Shown here: piece after piece, positions 1 to 8,806 of the stretch
How positions within the stretch are numbered: the first letter of the stretch is position 1
Layout: each line of letters opens with the position of its first letter
NCBI GenBank assembly: GCA_963721445.1
Contig: CAVRIZ010000005.1
Span: 558,001-622,000 of the forward strand
Source: DAIOEK01 sp963721445
GTDB lineage: Bacteria; Chloroflexota; Anaerolineae; Anaerolineales; Anaerolineaceae
Direction: 5' to 3'
Length of the DNA stretch: 64,000 nt
The notes under the pieces: model-generated
What the model saw: only the letters and a program-made list of their open reading frames with translations
Databases searched by the model: none
What the model was told of the DNA's origin: nothing
Position numbers and translations under genes: made by a program

Positions 1-533
1 GGAACCACTGTCTTATCCCAGGATATTGCCCGCATCGCCATCCCGACCATGGTCCTCCTGACAATAAAATCTAGGATCAACATCAGTACAAGTGAGAGGG
101 CAATAATGATCAATTGGAGAGATGAGATCGATACTCCTCCAATTACCCAGGTTGTATTTGGAATCAATGTGGGGACATGCTGCGGATAGGGAGCAAATAC
201 CAGGGTGAAATTTTCCAGAAAGATACCTACTCCCAGTGCTGTGATGATCGCCGACACTCGGGGCGCCTGTCGCAATGGTTTGTATGCAAATCTCTCTATT
301 AGAACCCCTAATAAAGCAACGCCACCCATTGAGAGTAGCAAAGTTGGCACAAATGGTAAATGGAGAAAAGTAGCGACAACAAAACAGAAGAAGGCGCCCA
401 CCATGAACAGGTCGCCATGGGCGAAGTTGATCATGGTCAGAATACCATAGACCATGGTGTAACCCAGCGCAATGAGTGCATAGATGCTGCCCAGTTGCAA
501 TGCGTTGAGTGATTGTTGAAGAAGATAGGTCAT
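1..533 (-). CDS. livH: Branched-chain amino acid ABC transporter permease (LivH-type), 3' part cut by window edge
   Basis: Inner-membrane permease of a Liv-type high-affinity importer for branched-chain amino acids or related compounds. Reading the minus strand from the ATG at 533 gives an open frame to base 1 without a stop. It begins MTYLLQQSLNALQLGSIYAL and continues with the family-typical stretch GYTMVYGILTMINFAHGDLF, the conserved cytoplasmic-loop signature of LivH proteins. Hydrophobic segments follow. A GGGAG ribosome site lies 5 nt before the ATG. About 177 residues are visible of the usual 290 or so. It is 219 bp downstream of the binding-protein gene and on the same strand, so the two probably form one operon that continues beyond the window. 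Confidence 0.9.
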   Translation of the reverse strand, partial: MTYLLQQSLNALQLGSIYALIALGYTMVYGILTMINFAHGDLFMVGAFFCFVVATFLHLPFVPTLLLSMGGVALLGVLIERFAYKPLRQAPRVSAIITALGVGIFLENFTLVFAPYPQHVPTLIPNTTWVIGGVSISSLQLIIIALSLVLMLILDFIVRRTMVGMAMRAISWDKTVV

Positions 534-752
534 ATGCTCCCTCAGGAGATCAAACTTTGGATCATCCCGGAGACTCCCGGAATATTATGTCGATATTTGT
601 ACCGAAACGGAACTTGAGTTGCGCTGAACCAGTACAAATAAAGGGGTCTATCGAACTTTTTTGATTCTGGCCTTATATTCGGTCAAATAAATCAATTGGT
701 TGAGATAAACCCCTTTCATGAATGAGATTTTGCGATGGTTTGGCTAGATTAT

Positions 753-1925
753 TTATGGAGCAGCATTGGCATACCAGACAAATTTATCTCCCACGATCTG
801 TAAGATCACAGCGCTCTTGATCGGGTCACCTGATCCTTCTTTGAATTGCATATTGCCCGTTACTCCTTCGTAGGATGGCACTTTTGCGAGCGCATCACGA
901 ACAGCCTGTCGATCAACCTTGCCGGCAGATTTTAACGCCTGCCAAAGTAGGCCAAAGGAGTCATAGGTCAGGGCTGCGACGTCATCAGGTGTGCTGCCAT
1001 ATTTAGCTTTGTAACCTTCAATGAATTTCGTGGCAACCGGTGTTGCTGCATCCGCGGCATAATGGGTGCTGAAGAAATAACCTTCGCAGTCAGCACCGCA
1101 AAGCTTGATCAGCTCAGCGCTCCCCCATGAATCCGAGCCAAGGAATGGAACCGTGATTCCCAGTCGGTGGGCTTGCTGGATTTGAAGTGGTACTTCGCTA
1201 TAGTAATTCGGAAGGAAGATCACTTCCGGATTGGCTTCTTTAATTTTGGTAAGCTGGGCGGAGAAATCTTTATCATTGGTTGTATATGTTTCAAACGCTA
1301 CAACCGTCCCACCGTTTTCCTCATAGGTTTGTTTAAAGAACTCTGCGATGCCTTTGTTGTAATCAGATGCGACATCATACAAGACGGCTGCTTTGGTCGC
1401 TTTGAGGTTATCCAGCGCGAATTTCGCAACCACCCTACCCTGGAATGGGTCGATGAATGCTGCCCTGAAGACATACTTCTTAGGCTCGTTGGTCTGTGCA
1501 TTCAATGTTGTTTTCGGGTTGGTAGACCAGGGGCTGATAAGCACCACTTTGGAACTTTCAGCGATCTCAGATGCAGGGATGGCGTATCGGCTTGCGTTTG
1601 GACCGATGATAGCCACCACATTCTGTTGTGTGATCAGCTTCTGTGCGGATGAAGCCGATTGATCCGCTTTTCCGGCGTTATCTTCAATGAACAATTCGAC
1701 CTTGTATTTCTTTCCACCTACATCCAGTCCGCCGGCGTCATTCACTTCCTGAACAGCCATTTCGGCTGCATTCTTGCAGGAAGCACCGACAGCGGGAATA
1801 TCGCCCGTTAATTCAGCAACGACACCAACTTTAATCGTATTCGCTGCACCTCCACCTCCGGCGCATGCCGCCAGAAGGGTTCCGATGATGACTACCACCA
1901 TAAACAACAAGGCAACTTTCTTCAT
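753..1925 (-). CDS. livK: Branched-chain amino acid ABC transporter substrate-binding lipoprotein (LivK-type)
   Basis: Extracellular receptor of the Liv importer, 390 aa, peripla-BP-6 (type I periplasmic binding) fold. The N terminus is a lipoprotein signal with lipobox LLAAC at about residues 17-21, followed by a Gly-rich linker. The mature start IKVGVVAELTGDIPAVG and the segment IIGPNASRYAIPASEIAE are typical of the family. The ATG at 1925 is preceded by GGGAGG at 8 nt. The gene leads the pair with the permease at 1-533. The ligand cannot be told from sequence; amino acids are usual, but amides or urea are possible in this family. Confidence 0.9.
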   Translation of the reverse strand: MKKVALLFMVVVIIGTLLAACAGGGGAANTIKVGVVAELTGDIPAVGASCKNAAEMAVQEVNDAGGLDVGGKKYKVELFIEDNAGKADQSASSAQKLITQQNVVAIIGPNASRYAIPASEIAESSKVVLISPWSTNPKTTLNAQTNEPKKYVFRAAFIDPFQGRVVAKFALDNLKATKAAVLYDVASDYNKGIAEFFKQTYEENGGTVVAFETYTTNDKDFSAQLTKIKEANPEVIFLPNYYSEVPLQIQQAHRLGITVPFLGSDSWGSAELIKLCGADCEGYFFSTHYAADAATPVATKFIEGYKAKYGSTPDDVAALTYDSFGLLWQALKSAGKVDRQAVRDALAKVPSYEGVTGNMQFKEGSGDPIKSAVILQIVGDKFVWYANAAP

Positions 1926-2155
1926 AGCTTAAGCCTCCCTTTCGAAATGTCCATTGGGTTAACCGAAAAATAACAGCGTAGGTTCAAGGCTGTTCTTTCA
2001 GATATCGTGTCACCTCCTCTCACTGAGAAAGTTTATCGGACTAACACTTTATCTCTATTATTCCCAAAGCGATTCTGTAAGGGTGTTGTACGTTGATATG
2101 GAAAAGCACTTTAATTGTGATGGCAGGTAAATAAGCTACCTGTAAATGTAACATT

Positions 2156-2182
2156 ATTATAGACTATTTCAGATTTATGCAA
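2156..2182 (-). promoter_or_regulatory. Candidate sigma70 promoter of the livK operon
   Basis: On the minus strand TTGCAT (2177-2182) lies 15 nt before TATAAT (2156-2161). The -10 matches consensus exactly; the spacer is shorter than ideal, and a shifted TAATAA would give 17. A small inverted repeat CAGGTA/TACCTG follows at about 2124-2142 in the presumed leader. The leader to the livK ATG would be about 220 nt and contains an unused strong ribosome-site sequence (AGGAGGTGA, 2010-2018). The rest of the 1926-2324 gap holds only the terminator at 2274. Confidence 0.4.
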
Positions 2183-2273
2183 CTGTGAGATTTGATGAAT
2201 TTGCTGTGAATTCTACCCGCAATTAACATAACCCGATTTAATGATCATTGGCCAAATATTCAGGGTTATTTAT

Positions 2274-2307
2274 GGAAGAAAACGACCCAACTGGATCGTT
2301 TTCTTCC
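2274..2307 (-). terminator. Hairpin downstream of the VOC gene
   Basis: A perfect 12-bp inverted repeat, GGAAGAAAACGA (2274-2285) and TCGTTTTCTTCC (2296-2307), with a 10-nt loop. It starts 18 bp after the stop of the minus-strand VOC gene at 2325. The flank is A/T-rich but has no clean U tract, so termination efficiency is uncertain. Confidence 0.6.
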
Positions 2308-2324
2308 GGGATGTATTTTTATGT

Positions 2325-2750
2325 TTACTGAGGGTTTTTCTCGAAGTCTATCATCCATTGGACTCCGAACTGATCGGCGAAAGAGCCAAAGTACGCTCCC
2401 CAGAATGTTTCCTGCATGGGCATCTGGGCGGTGCCACCCACTGATAATGCGGCATAGAACTTATCAGACTCTTCCTTGCTCTTGGTTTGCAACATAATAT
2501 AGGAATTATTTCCAATCACGAGCTTCAGCCCCATAGAGTCGATGGTGTCTGACCCGTGTAAAACCATATTCTCCCCGATCGGAAGTGACATGTGCATGAT
2601 CTTATTCTGATCGGTAGTTGGAACATTGTCCATGCCGCCATCTTTAAATCGTTGTAACGGTCCGAACTCGCCGCCAAATACCTTTTTATAAAAGTTAAAT
2701 GCGACCTCGGTATTCCCGGCAAAATTTAAATAGACACTAGCTGTTGCCAT
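2325..2750 (-). CDS. VOC superfamily / PhnB-like glyoxalase-fold protein
   Basis: Small cytoplasmic protein of 141 aa of the PhnB/3-demethylubiquinone-methyltransferase-like branch of the vicinal oxygen chelate superfamily. The start MATASVYLNFAGNTEVAFNF, the middle segment with MHMSLPIGENMVLHGSD and the end with GVQWMIDFEKNP are characteristic. The fold usually dimerises; members bind metals or hydrophobic ligands and the substrate here is unknown. A longer frame opens at 2816, but the ATG at 2750 has an AAGGAG site 9 nt upstream and the family starts there, so I use 2750. The gene stands alone between two terminator-like hairpins. Confidence 0.8.
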   Translation of the reverse strand: MATASVYLNFAGNTEVAFNFYKKVFGGEFGPLQRFKDGGMDNVPTTDQNKIMHMSLPIGENMVLHGSDTIDSMGLKLVIGNNSYIMLQTKSKEESDKFYAALSVGGTAQMPMQETFWGAYFGSFADQFGVQWMIDFEKNPQ

Positions 2751-2877
2751 AGAACCATCTCCTTGATACCAATATGGATTGTTGTTGTTATTATATGTCT
2801 TTGCCGGCATGCACAAACCGGTGTATATAACCTATACCCGATCATGAATTCGCTCGAATGCTATCAATTCAGATATA

Positions 2878-2900
2878 AAACGCCCTCCTGATGGAGGGCG
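2878..2900 (-). terminator. Rho-independent terminator of the arabinose operon
   Basis: CGCCCTCC - TGAT - GGAGGGCG at 2881-2900 forms a GC-rich 8-bp stem with a tetraloop. On the minus strand it is followed directly by GTTTTAT. It lies 22 bp past the araA stop, so it ends the long minus-strand arabinose operon. Confidence 0.85.
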
Positions 2901-2921
2901 TGAAATTTTAACCAACAATAA

Positions 2922-4427
2922 TCAAACACCTTTTGCTAATAAATAGTACAACTCATTCCAGCGAAGTTTATCTATGAAGTCTTCCACCCTGGTATTCTCA
3001 TCAATCAGTAAATACTCGATCCCGGCAATGGTGGCAAAATCGCGCAGGTGTTCTGCAGTCACCGAATAGCTGAAGCTGGTATGATGCGCTCCACCGGCGT
3101 AGATCCAGGCTGCAGCGGCCGTTTTCAGGTTAGGACGCGGCAGCCACAATGCGCGGGCAACCGGCAATTTTGGCAGAGGTGCTTCGGTGGGAACGACATC
3201 CACCACATTGGCTACCATCCGGAAACGTTGACCCATGTCCATCATTGATGCCCCAATGGCAGGACCAGTATTGGCATCAAAGATCAACCGCAGCGGGTCC
3301 GCTTTACCACCAATGGAAAGCGGAAGAATATCCAGGCGTGGTTTGTTTGAGGCAATGGATTCACAGACTTCCAACATATGCGCGCCCAGGATCTTTTCAC
3401 TTCCGGGCGTGAGGTGATAGGTGTAATCTTCCATGAAGCTAACACCCCCAGGTAACCCGGCTCCCATCACCTTCATCGCGCGGACGAGCGCAGCCGTTTT
3501 CCAATCGCCTTCCCCGCCGAAACCGTACCCATCCCGCATCAGGCGTTGGACTGCCAATCCAGGTAATTGCGCCAGTCCGTGCAAATCTTCAAAGGTGGTG
3601 GTGAACGCCTTGAAATGACCGGCTTGCAGGAAATTGCGCATACCTGCTTCGATGCGGGCCCCCTCCCGCAGCGAAGCATGACGCTCTCCCCCCGGAAGAA
3701 GCGCGGGTGAAACTTCATATTCATCGAGATATGCCTTGACCGTTTCCTGGATCTCCGATTCAGATGCTTCATTGACTACTTTAACCAGATCCCCTACCCC
3801 GTATCCGGAGACCGAGTAACCAAGCTGGATCTGGGCAGCGACCTTATCTCCTTCTGTGACCGCCACGTCCCGCATATTGTCGCCGAAGCGGGCGAGTTTG
3901 GCACCCTGCCAGTCTGCCCAGGCAGCCGCCGCGCGTGACCAAACACCCAGGCTGGCTCGAACGTCCTCATCCTGCCAATGGCCGACGATCACTTTTCTAT
4001 CCAGGCGCATCCGGCTGCCAATAAATCCAAATTCCCGATCTCCATGAGCCGATTGATTGAGGTTCATGAAGTCCATATCAATTTCAGCCCAGGGGATCTC
4101 ACGATTGAACTGGGTGTGAAGATGAACCCATGGTTTTTTAAGGGAACCCAATCCACCGATCCACATTTGTGCTGGAGAGAAGGTGTGCATCCAGGTTATG
4201 AGACCGATGCAATTTTTGGAAGAATTCGCTTCCAAACACAACTCACGAATTGAATCCGAGGTAGTGAGGGTTGGTTTATAAACTACCCTTACAGGGTTGG
4301 CCGGGGAAGCATCCAATGCGGCGCAGATCTCCCGAGAGTCTTTCGCCACCTGCTCCAGCGTTTTCGGTCCGTACATATGCTGACTGCCGGTCACAAACCA
4401 GATTTCATATTGCTTCAGATCGATCAT
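2922..4427 (-). CDS. araA: L-arabinose isomerase
   Basis: Converts L-arabinose to L-ribulose, the first step of the bacterial isomerase pathway; cytoplasmic and metal-dependent. The 501-aa length matches the family. The N-terminal signature IWFVTGSQHMYG, the active-site region THFSPAQMWIGGL-like (seen as HTFSPAQMWIGG), HTQFNREIPW, and the C-terminal GAHHTSFSY with conserved histidines are all present. It is the last gene of the operon, 22 bp after araD, and is followed by a strong terminator. Confidence 0.97.
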   Translation of the reverse strand: MIDLKQYEIWFVTGSQHMYGPKTLEQVAKDSREICAALDASPANPVRVVYKPTLTTSDSIRELCLEANSSKNCIGLITWMHTFSPAQMWIGGLGSLKKPWVHLHTQFNREIPWAEIDMDFMNLNQSAHGDREFGFIGSRMRLDRKVIVGHWQDEDVRASLGVWSRAAAAWADWQGAKLARFGDNMRDVAVTEGDKVAAQIQLGYSVSGYGVGDLVKVVNEASESEIQETVKAYLDEYEVSPALLPGGERHASLREGARIEAGMRNFLQAGHFKAFTTTFEDLHGLAQLPGLAVQRLMRDGYGFGGEGDWKTAALVRAMKVMGAGLPGGVSFMEDYTYHLTPGSEKILGAHMLEVCESIASNKPRLDILPLSIGGKADPLRLIFDANTGPAIGASMMDMGQRFRMVANVVDVVPTEAPLPKLPVARALWLPRPNLKTAAAAWIYAGGAHHTSFSYSVTAEHLRDFATIAGIEYLLIDENTRVEDFIDKLRWNELYYLLAKGV

Positions 4428-4449
4428 TGTGAGCTCCTATCCAACAGTA

Positions 4450-5094
4450 TTATTTCTGGCCGTATACATTTGTGTACCGGTCATGTAATTTCTTCACATC
4501 TTCGGCGGCGATAATATCCGGAGTACCCAACTGGAAAGCCATCCAAACGGTTGCAGCCACATCTTCGGTCATCACCGCCGCTTTGACAGCCGCCAGTGGA
4601 GTCTTGCCAATGGTGAACACCCCGTGGTTTTTGAGCAGCACTGCCGGGGAATTCCCTATGGTTTCCACTACAATTTTTCCGATTTCATCGCCGCCGATCA
4701 ACGCAAAGCCACCACAGGGTATAGGACCTCCGAATTCATCAGCCATGGCTGTCAATACGCACGGGATGGGCTTTCCGATCGCGGCGAAAGCGGTGGCATA
4801 GCGTGAATGGGTATGAACAACTCCACCCACATCCGATCGGGCGCGATAGATATAAAGATGGGAGGAAGTATCAGACGAAGGGAGTAGATCACCTTCCACT
4901 ACCTTGCCATCCAGGTCTACCACAACCATATCGGAGGATCTTAATTCTTCATAACGGATCCCGCTCGGTTTGATAACCACCAGACCTGATCGTGAGTCGC
5001 GCGCGCTGACATTTCCGCTTGTCCATGCCACCAAGTTATTTTTTGGCAATTCTAAATTGAGTTGTAGAACTTCTTCTTTTAACGTTTCAAGCAT
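4450..5094 (-). CDS. araD: L-ribulose-5-phosphate 4-epimerase
   Basis: Epimerises L-ribulose 5-phosphate to D-xylulose 5-phosphate, feeding the pentose phosphate pathway. It is a class II aldolase-fold protein of 214 aa. Visible family marks are AWTSGNVSARD near residue 25, the zinc-binding pair in VVHTHSRYATAFA at about residue 95, and LLKNHGVFTIGKTPLAA at about residue 155. The gene sits 6 bp behind araB and 22 bp before araA, so the three are co-transcribed. Confidence 0.95.
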   Translation of the reverse strand: MLETLKEEVLQLNLELPKNNLVAWTSGNVSARDSRSGLVVIKPSGIRYEELRSSDMVVVDLDGKVVEGDLLPSSDTSSHLYIYRARSDVGGVVHTHSRYATAFAAIGKPIPCVLTAMADEFGGPIPCGGFALIGGDEIGKIVVETIGNSPAVLLKNHGVFTIGKTPLAAVKAAVMTEDVAATVWMAFQLGTPDIIAAEDVKKLHDRYTNVYGQK

Positions 5095-5100
5095 AGGTTT

Positions 5101-6771
5101 TCACTTCCTTGCCTCGACTTTTATTGCCTTCAAGCGTTTCATGACATCGTTTTCCCCACGCCCAAAATAGTCATGCAGGATGAGATACTCGGCATAGAGC
5201 TTTTCATAGACTGCCTGGTTTTCCGGGATGGCGGTGTAGGTCACATCTTTAAGATGCGCCATCACTTTCGCCGCATCATAAATGGAATCATATCCGCCGA
5301 CAGCTTTTCCTGCGGCAACAGCGCCGAACATGGCAGAGCCAAGCGCCGGGGTTTGTTTGGACGCGCTGACCCGGATAGGCAATCCAATCACATCAGCATA
5401 GATCTGCATCAGCAGCTTGTTCTTCTCTGGTAATCCACCACAGGCAACCAGCTCATAGATAGGGACTCCATTCTTCTGGAAGGTTTCAATGATGATCCGC
5501 TTTCCATAAGCTGTCGCTTCGATCAATGCCCGGTAGATTTCTTCCGGTTTGGTCGCCAGGGTCATCCCTATCATTAATCCGGTCAAATCGACATCCACCA
5601 ATACAGAGCGGTTGCCATTCCACCAATCGAGCGCAAGCAATCCGCTCTCACCCACCTTCAGCTTATCGGCTCTCTCTTCCAGTAATTGATGGATATCCAT
5701 TCCGCGCGAGCTTGCTTCCTGATAGTATTCCGGTGGGACACAGTGTTCCACAAACCAGGCAAAGTGATCGCCCACACAGGATTGGCCAGCTTCGTAACCG
5801 AAGAAACCAGGGATAATACCATCTTCAACCACCCCACACATACCAGGTACGATCCGCTCATCGGTCCCGAGAACCATATCGCAGGTGGATGTGCCCATGA
5901 TCATGACCATCCGACCAGGTTCGGTGACTGTCGCTGCAGGGACTGCCACATGCGCATCCACGTTCGCAATCGCCACCGAGGTACCGGGGAGTAAACCTGT
6001 CCAGGCAGCCGCCTGCGACGTTAATCCGCCTGCGCGCTGCCCCATGGGTACGATCCGACGGGTCATCTTCTCATCAATAACGTTTTTTAATTTCGGATCT
6101 AAAGCGGCGAAATAATCTGCCCGGGGAAACCCTTCCCGCTTCGACCAGATTGCCTTGTATCCTGCGGTGCAACTGTTGCGGCTCTCTTCCCCCGTGAGCT
6201 GCCAGACGACCCAATCCGCTGCTTCGAGCAGACGGTCGGCCGCGTCGTAAATTTCAGGATCATCATGAACGATCTGCAGAGTCTTGGCAAAGAACCATTC
6301 GGAGGATATCTTCCCACCATATCGATCAAGCCAGTCTTCACCCATTTCATGCGCAATTGTATTAATTTGATCGGCTTCGGGTTGCGCGGCGTGATGTTTC
6401 CAAAGCTTAACCCAGGCATGTGGACGATTGCGGTAGGCAGGCAGGTCACACAGAGGTGTACCATCCCCTTTGACTGGCATCATCGTGCAGGCGGTAAAAT
6501 CAATCCCCACTCCGATAACATCAGCTGGTTTCACTCCTGATTGGCGTAACACTTCTGGTATTGTCTGCTGAAACGTTTGGATATAATCCTGCGGATCCTG
6601 AAGAGCCCAATCCGGTTCAAGGATCACCCCACTATCGGGCAAGCGTTCATCAATCACGGAATGAGAATAAGGATACACAGCAGTCGCCACTTCACGTCCA
6701 TCGATTACATCAACCAGGACCGCCCGACCGCTTTCTGTTCCAAAATCAACACCAACAGCATATTTGCTCAT
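5101..6771 (-). CDS. araB: Ribulokinase
   Basis: Phosphorylates L-ribulose with ATP to L-ribulose 5-phosphate. It is an FGGY-family kinase of 556 aa, the usual AraB length. The N-terminal phosphate-binding motif GVDFGTESGRAVLVDV is specific to ribulokinases. DFTACTMMPV, WVKLWKHHAAQPEAD and the FGGY C-terminal segment ACGGLPEKNKLLMQIYADV are also typical. An AGGTGAGTGA site precedes the ATG. It follows the dehydrogenase gene by 25 bp on the same strand. Confidence 0.96.
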   Translation of the reverse strand: MSKYAVGVDFGTESGRAVLVDVIDGREVATAVYPYSHSVIDERLPDSGVILEPDWALQDPQDYIQTFQQTIPEVLRQSGVKPADVIGVGIDFTACTMMPVKGDGTPLCDLPAYRNRPHAWVKLWKHHAAQPEADQINTIAHEMGEDWLDRYGGKISSEWFFAKTLQIVHDDPEIYDAADRLLEAADWVVWQLTGEESRNSCTAGYKAIWSKREGFPRADYFAALDPKLKNVIDEKMTRRIVPMGQRAGGLTSQAAAWTGLLPGTSVAIANVDAHVAVPAATVTEPGRMVMIMGTSTCDMVLGTDERIVPGMCGVVEDGIIPGFFGYEAGQSCVGDHFAWFVEHCVPPEYYQEASSRGMDIHQLLEERADKLKVGESGLLALDWWNGNRSVLVDVDLTGLMIGMTLATKPEEIYRALIEATAYGKRIIIETFQKNGVPIYELVACGGLPEKNKLLMQIYADVIGLPIRVSASKQTPALGSAMFGAVAAGKAVGGYDSIYDAAKVMAHLKDVTYTAIPENQAVYEKLYAEYLILHDYFGRGENDVMKRLKAIKVEARK

Positions 6772-6796
6772 TCACTCACCTAATAAATCACGGAGA

Positions 6797-7792
6797 TCAT
6801 AATCGGATCAGTACTTTCAAACCTTCACGACGGACAGCTGTTTCAAAGCCTTTCTGGATATCCGCAAGTGGATAACGGTGCGTAATAAGGGATATCAAAT
6901 CTACCCGATGATTTGCAACAAGATCAATGGCACGCGGGTAGGTTGATTTCATACGTCTGACCAGTTTGATGGTCAGACCCTTGCGTCTGGCGGTTGAAGC
7001 GGTAAAGGAAGTCTGATCGTCATCCGGTATGCCAGCCAATATCACCTTCCCACCTATGGCTACCGCAGAGAAGGCGTCATCCACGGCGCCCTGTGCCCCT
7101 GCCGCTTCAAAGGCGACATCCACCCCGCGTCCACCTGTGGCTTCAAGCGCAACGGGTTCCGGGAGTTGTCCATCTACCAGCCAGGCTTGGTCCACACCCA
7201 TTGACAAGGCGGCTTCCACCCGGTGTGGAAGGACGTCTGTTCCGATCACTTTTACTGCACCCGCCTGCCGGGCTACCTGAGCAATCAGCAGGCCAATCGG
7301 TCCACACCCGAATACTCCGATGGTCATTCCCGGTTTAATATGAGCCAGATCCACCGCATGGATGGCTACCCCCAGTGGTTCCAGCATGGCACCTTCCTCA
7401 TCAGAAATCGTGTCTGGGAGTGGGTGAATGAATTGTTGATCCCAGGCTACATACTCACGCAACGCGCCGTCATCATTGCCATGACCTGCGAAGTGAATAT
7501 CAGGACAAAGATTTGGGTCGCCGCGCAGACAAAATTCGCATTTTCCACATGGGATGGCTGGATCGACTGCCACACGCGCACCGTTTTTCGTGAGAGCGGC
7601 AAATTCGTGTCCCAATACCAGCGGTCTGATAATCCGGGCGTCCCCGATCCCGCCTTCGGTAAACCAGTGCAAGTCCGATCCGCAGATACCCACAGCGGAT
7701 ACACGGAGCAATTCCTCACCTTCCCGGGGAATCGGAAGAGGTTCTTCAGAAAATCGAATGTCACTCGCTCCATGTAACCGTAAGACCTTCAT
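6797..7792 (-). CDS. Zinc-dependent medium-chain alcohol dehydrogenase (sorbitol/arabitol-type)
   Basis: NAD(P)-dependent sugar or polyol dehydrogenase, 331 aa, MDR superfamily. Catalytic zinc ligands lie in GICGSDLHW and GHEF. The structural-zinc cluster is CGKCEFCLRGDPNLC, and the Rossmann motif GVFGCGPIGLLIA is intact. It sits within the arabinose operon between an exported protein gene and araB. A role on L-arabinose, L-arabitol or a related polyol is a reasonable inference from context; sequence alone does not fix the substrate. An alternative is an L-threonine-dehydrogenase-like enzyme. Confidence 0.85.
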   Translation of the reverse strand: MKVLRLHGASDIRFSEEPLPIPREGEELLRVSAVGICGSDLHWFTEGGIGDARIIRPLVLGHEFAALTKNGARVAVDPAIPCGKCEFCLRGDPNLCPDIHFAGHGNDDGALREYVAWDQQFIHPLPDTISDEEGAMLEPLGVAIHAVDLAHIKPGMTIGVFGCGPIGLLIAQVARQAGAVKVIGTDVLPHRVEAALSMGVDQAWLVDGQLPEPVALEATGGRGVDVAFEAAGAQGAVDDAFSAVAIGGKVILAGIPDDDQTSFTASTARRKGLTIKLVRRMKSTYPRAIDLVANHRVDLISLITHRYPLADIQKGFETAVRREGLKVLIRL

Positions 7793-7824
7793 GAATCTGG
7801 CCTTTCTTTGAGTTTCTTGGATAA

Positions 7825-8769
7825 CTATTGATCCGTGATATCAATGACGAAGTTGTTGAAAAGTCTTGTGCCAGTCTCAACGCTCACCATAATGTAAAAA
7901 TTGCTGGCGTTCTGAGGTGTCTGGACGGTAGTCACCCATTCTGTGGTTTTGCCTGGACTGACCAGGGGAGCGGACACACTCCCAGGGTCTTTATAAATTC
8001 CATACAAGATACCATCTTCACCAACGACTGGCGGGGGACCAACATGAAGAGCCGATGGGTATTCGCTGGCATTGAAGTTTTGCCAGTGAAATTCAAGACC
8101 ATTATTAGTGCGTGTAACACCAGTGAGAGTAAGGGTGACTTCGTTAAGTCCTGTTATCTTATCTCCGAGCTTGTGGATTAGACCATCTACAGGGGTCACT
8201 ATTGGATACTTCAAATCCGTGGCAATCTTATCGAGGTCAACTTCCAGTTTTACATCGGTATTGGTGGCGTTTTTATCGTAATAATTGTATTCGCCTGAAA
8301 CATAGCTAACATCAATAAAAAGCTTGGATCCCGGTACAAGCTTCGTGGCTCGACACTCTACATAAATTAACTGCGTCTGCGGATCAGCGTCTGTCCCAGT
8401 TGTGTATCCTTTTATCTGAAAACCCGGCGCCAGATAATGACCTCCAGTACTGACAAAGACAGTATCACAGTTGGTAGATTGTCCATCAGCTGCCCTATAC
8501 ACAGCTGGTTTTGACGGGGCTGCCAGCAAAGCACTCCATTCACCAGTCTCATTCAGGATGGTAAGGTCAATGTGCAAATCTCCAGAATCATTCGAGCCAA
8601 TATTTGTTGCCGTGGCAATCCAGCCTTTCGCTTGAGTCAGTTCATTGCCACATCCCCATCCACGATCAGCGGGATCACAAGCCGGGACAGCCACATAGCC
8701 GGTAGCAGCGAGTATAAGAACCAGAATACTCGCGACTATTGGGATTAGTAAAGGTTTTAATATTTGCAT
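7825..8769 (-). CDS. Unknown exported or membrane-anchored protein in the arabinose operon
   Basis: I do not recognise this 314-aa family. It has one N-terminal hydrophobic segment (about residues 7-28), ending in VAVPACDPADRG, which is not a clean lipobox. It is therefore a signal peptide or membrane anchor, followed by about 285 polar residues rich in Thr, Asn, Gly and Val that look beta-structured. It lies 37 bp after the fused permease gene and 32 bp before the dehydrogenase on the same strand, so it is probably co-transcribed. A GGGAGAAAG site precedes the ATG. The neighbouring permease also carries an extra probably extracytoplasmic domain, so the two may work together at the cell surface. 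Function unknown. Confidence 0.75.
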   Translation of the reverse strand: MQILKPLLIPIVASILVLILAATGYVAVPACDPADRGWGCGNELTQAKGWIATATNIGSNDSGDLHIDLTILNETGEWSALLAAPSKPAVYRAADGQSTNCDTVFVSTGGHYLAPGFQIKGYTTGTDADPQTQLIYVECRATKLVPGSKLFIDVSYVSGEYNYYDKNATNTDVKLEVDLDKIATDLKYPIVTPVDGLIHKLGDKITGLNEVTLTLTGVTRTNNGLEFHWQNFNASEYPSALHVGPPPVVGEDGILYGIYKDPGSVSAPLVSPGKTTEWVTTVQTPQNASNFYIMVSVETGTRLFNNFVIDITDQ

Positions 8770-8806
8770 TATTATTCTTTCTCCCTTATCCTATGCTTCG
8801 TCCGAT

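Noticed and set aside
1167..1652. Long plus-strand open frame inside livK
   Set aside because: It is the complement of a clear binding-protein gene; no ribosome site and no family-like sequence.
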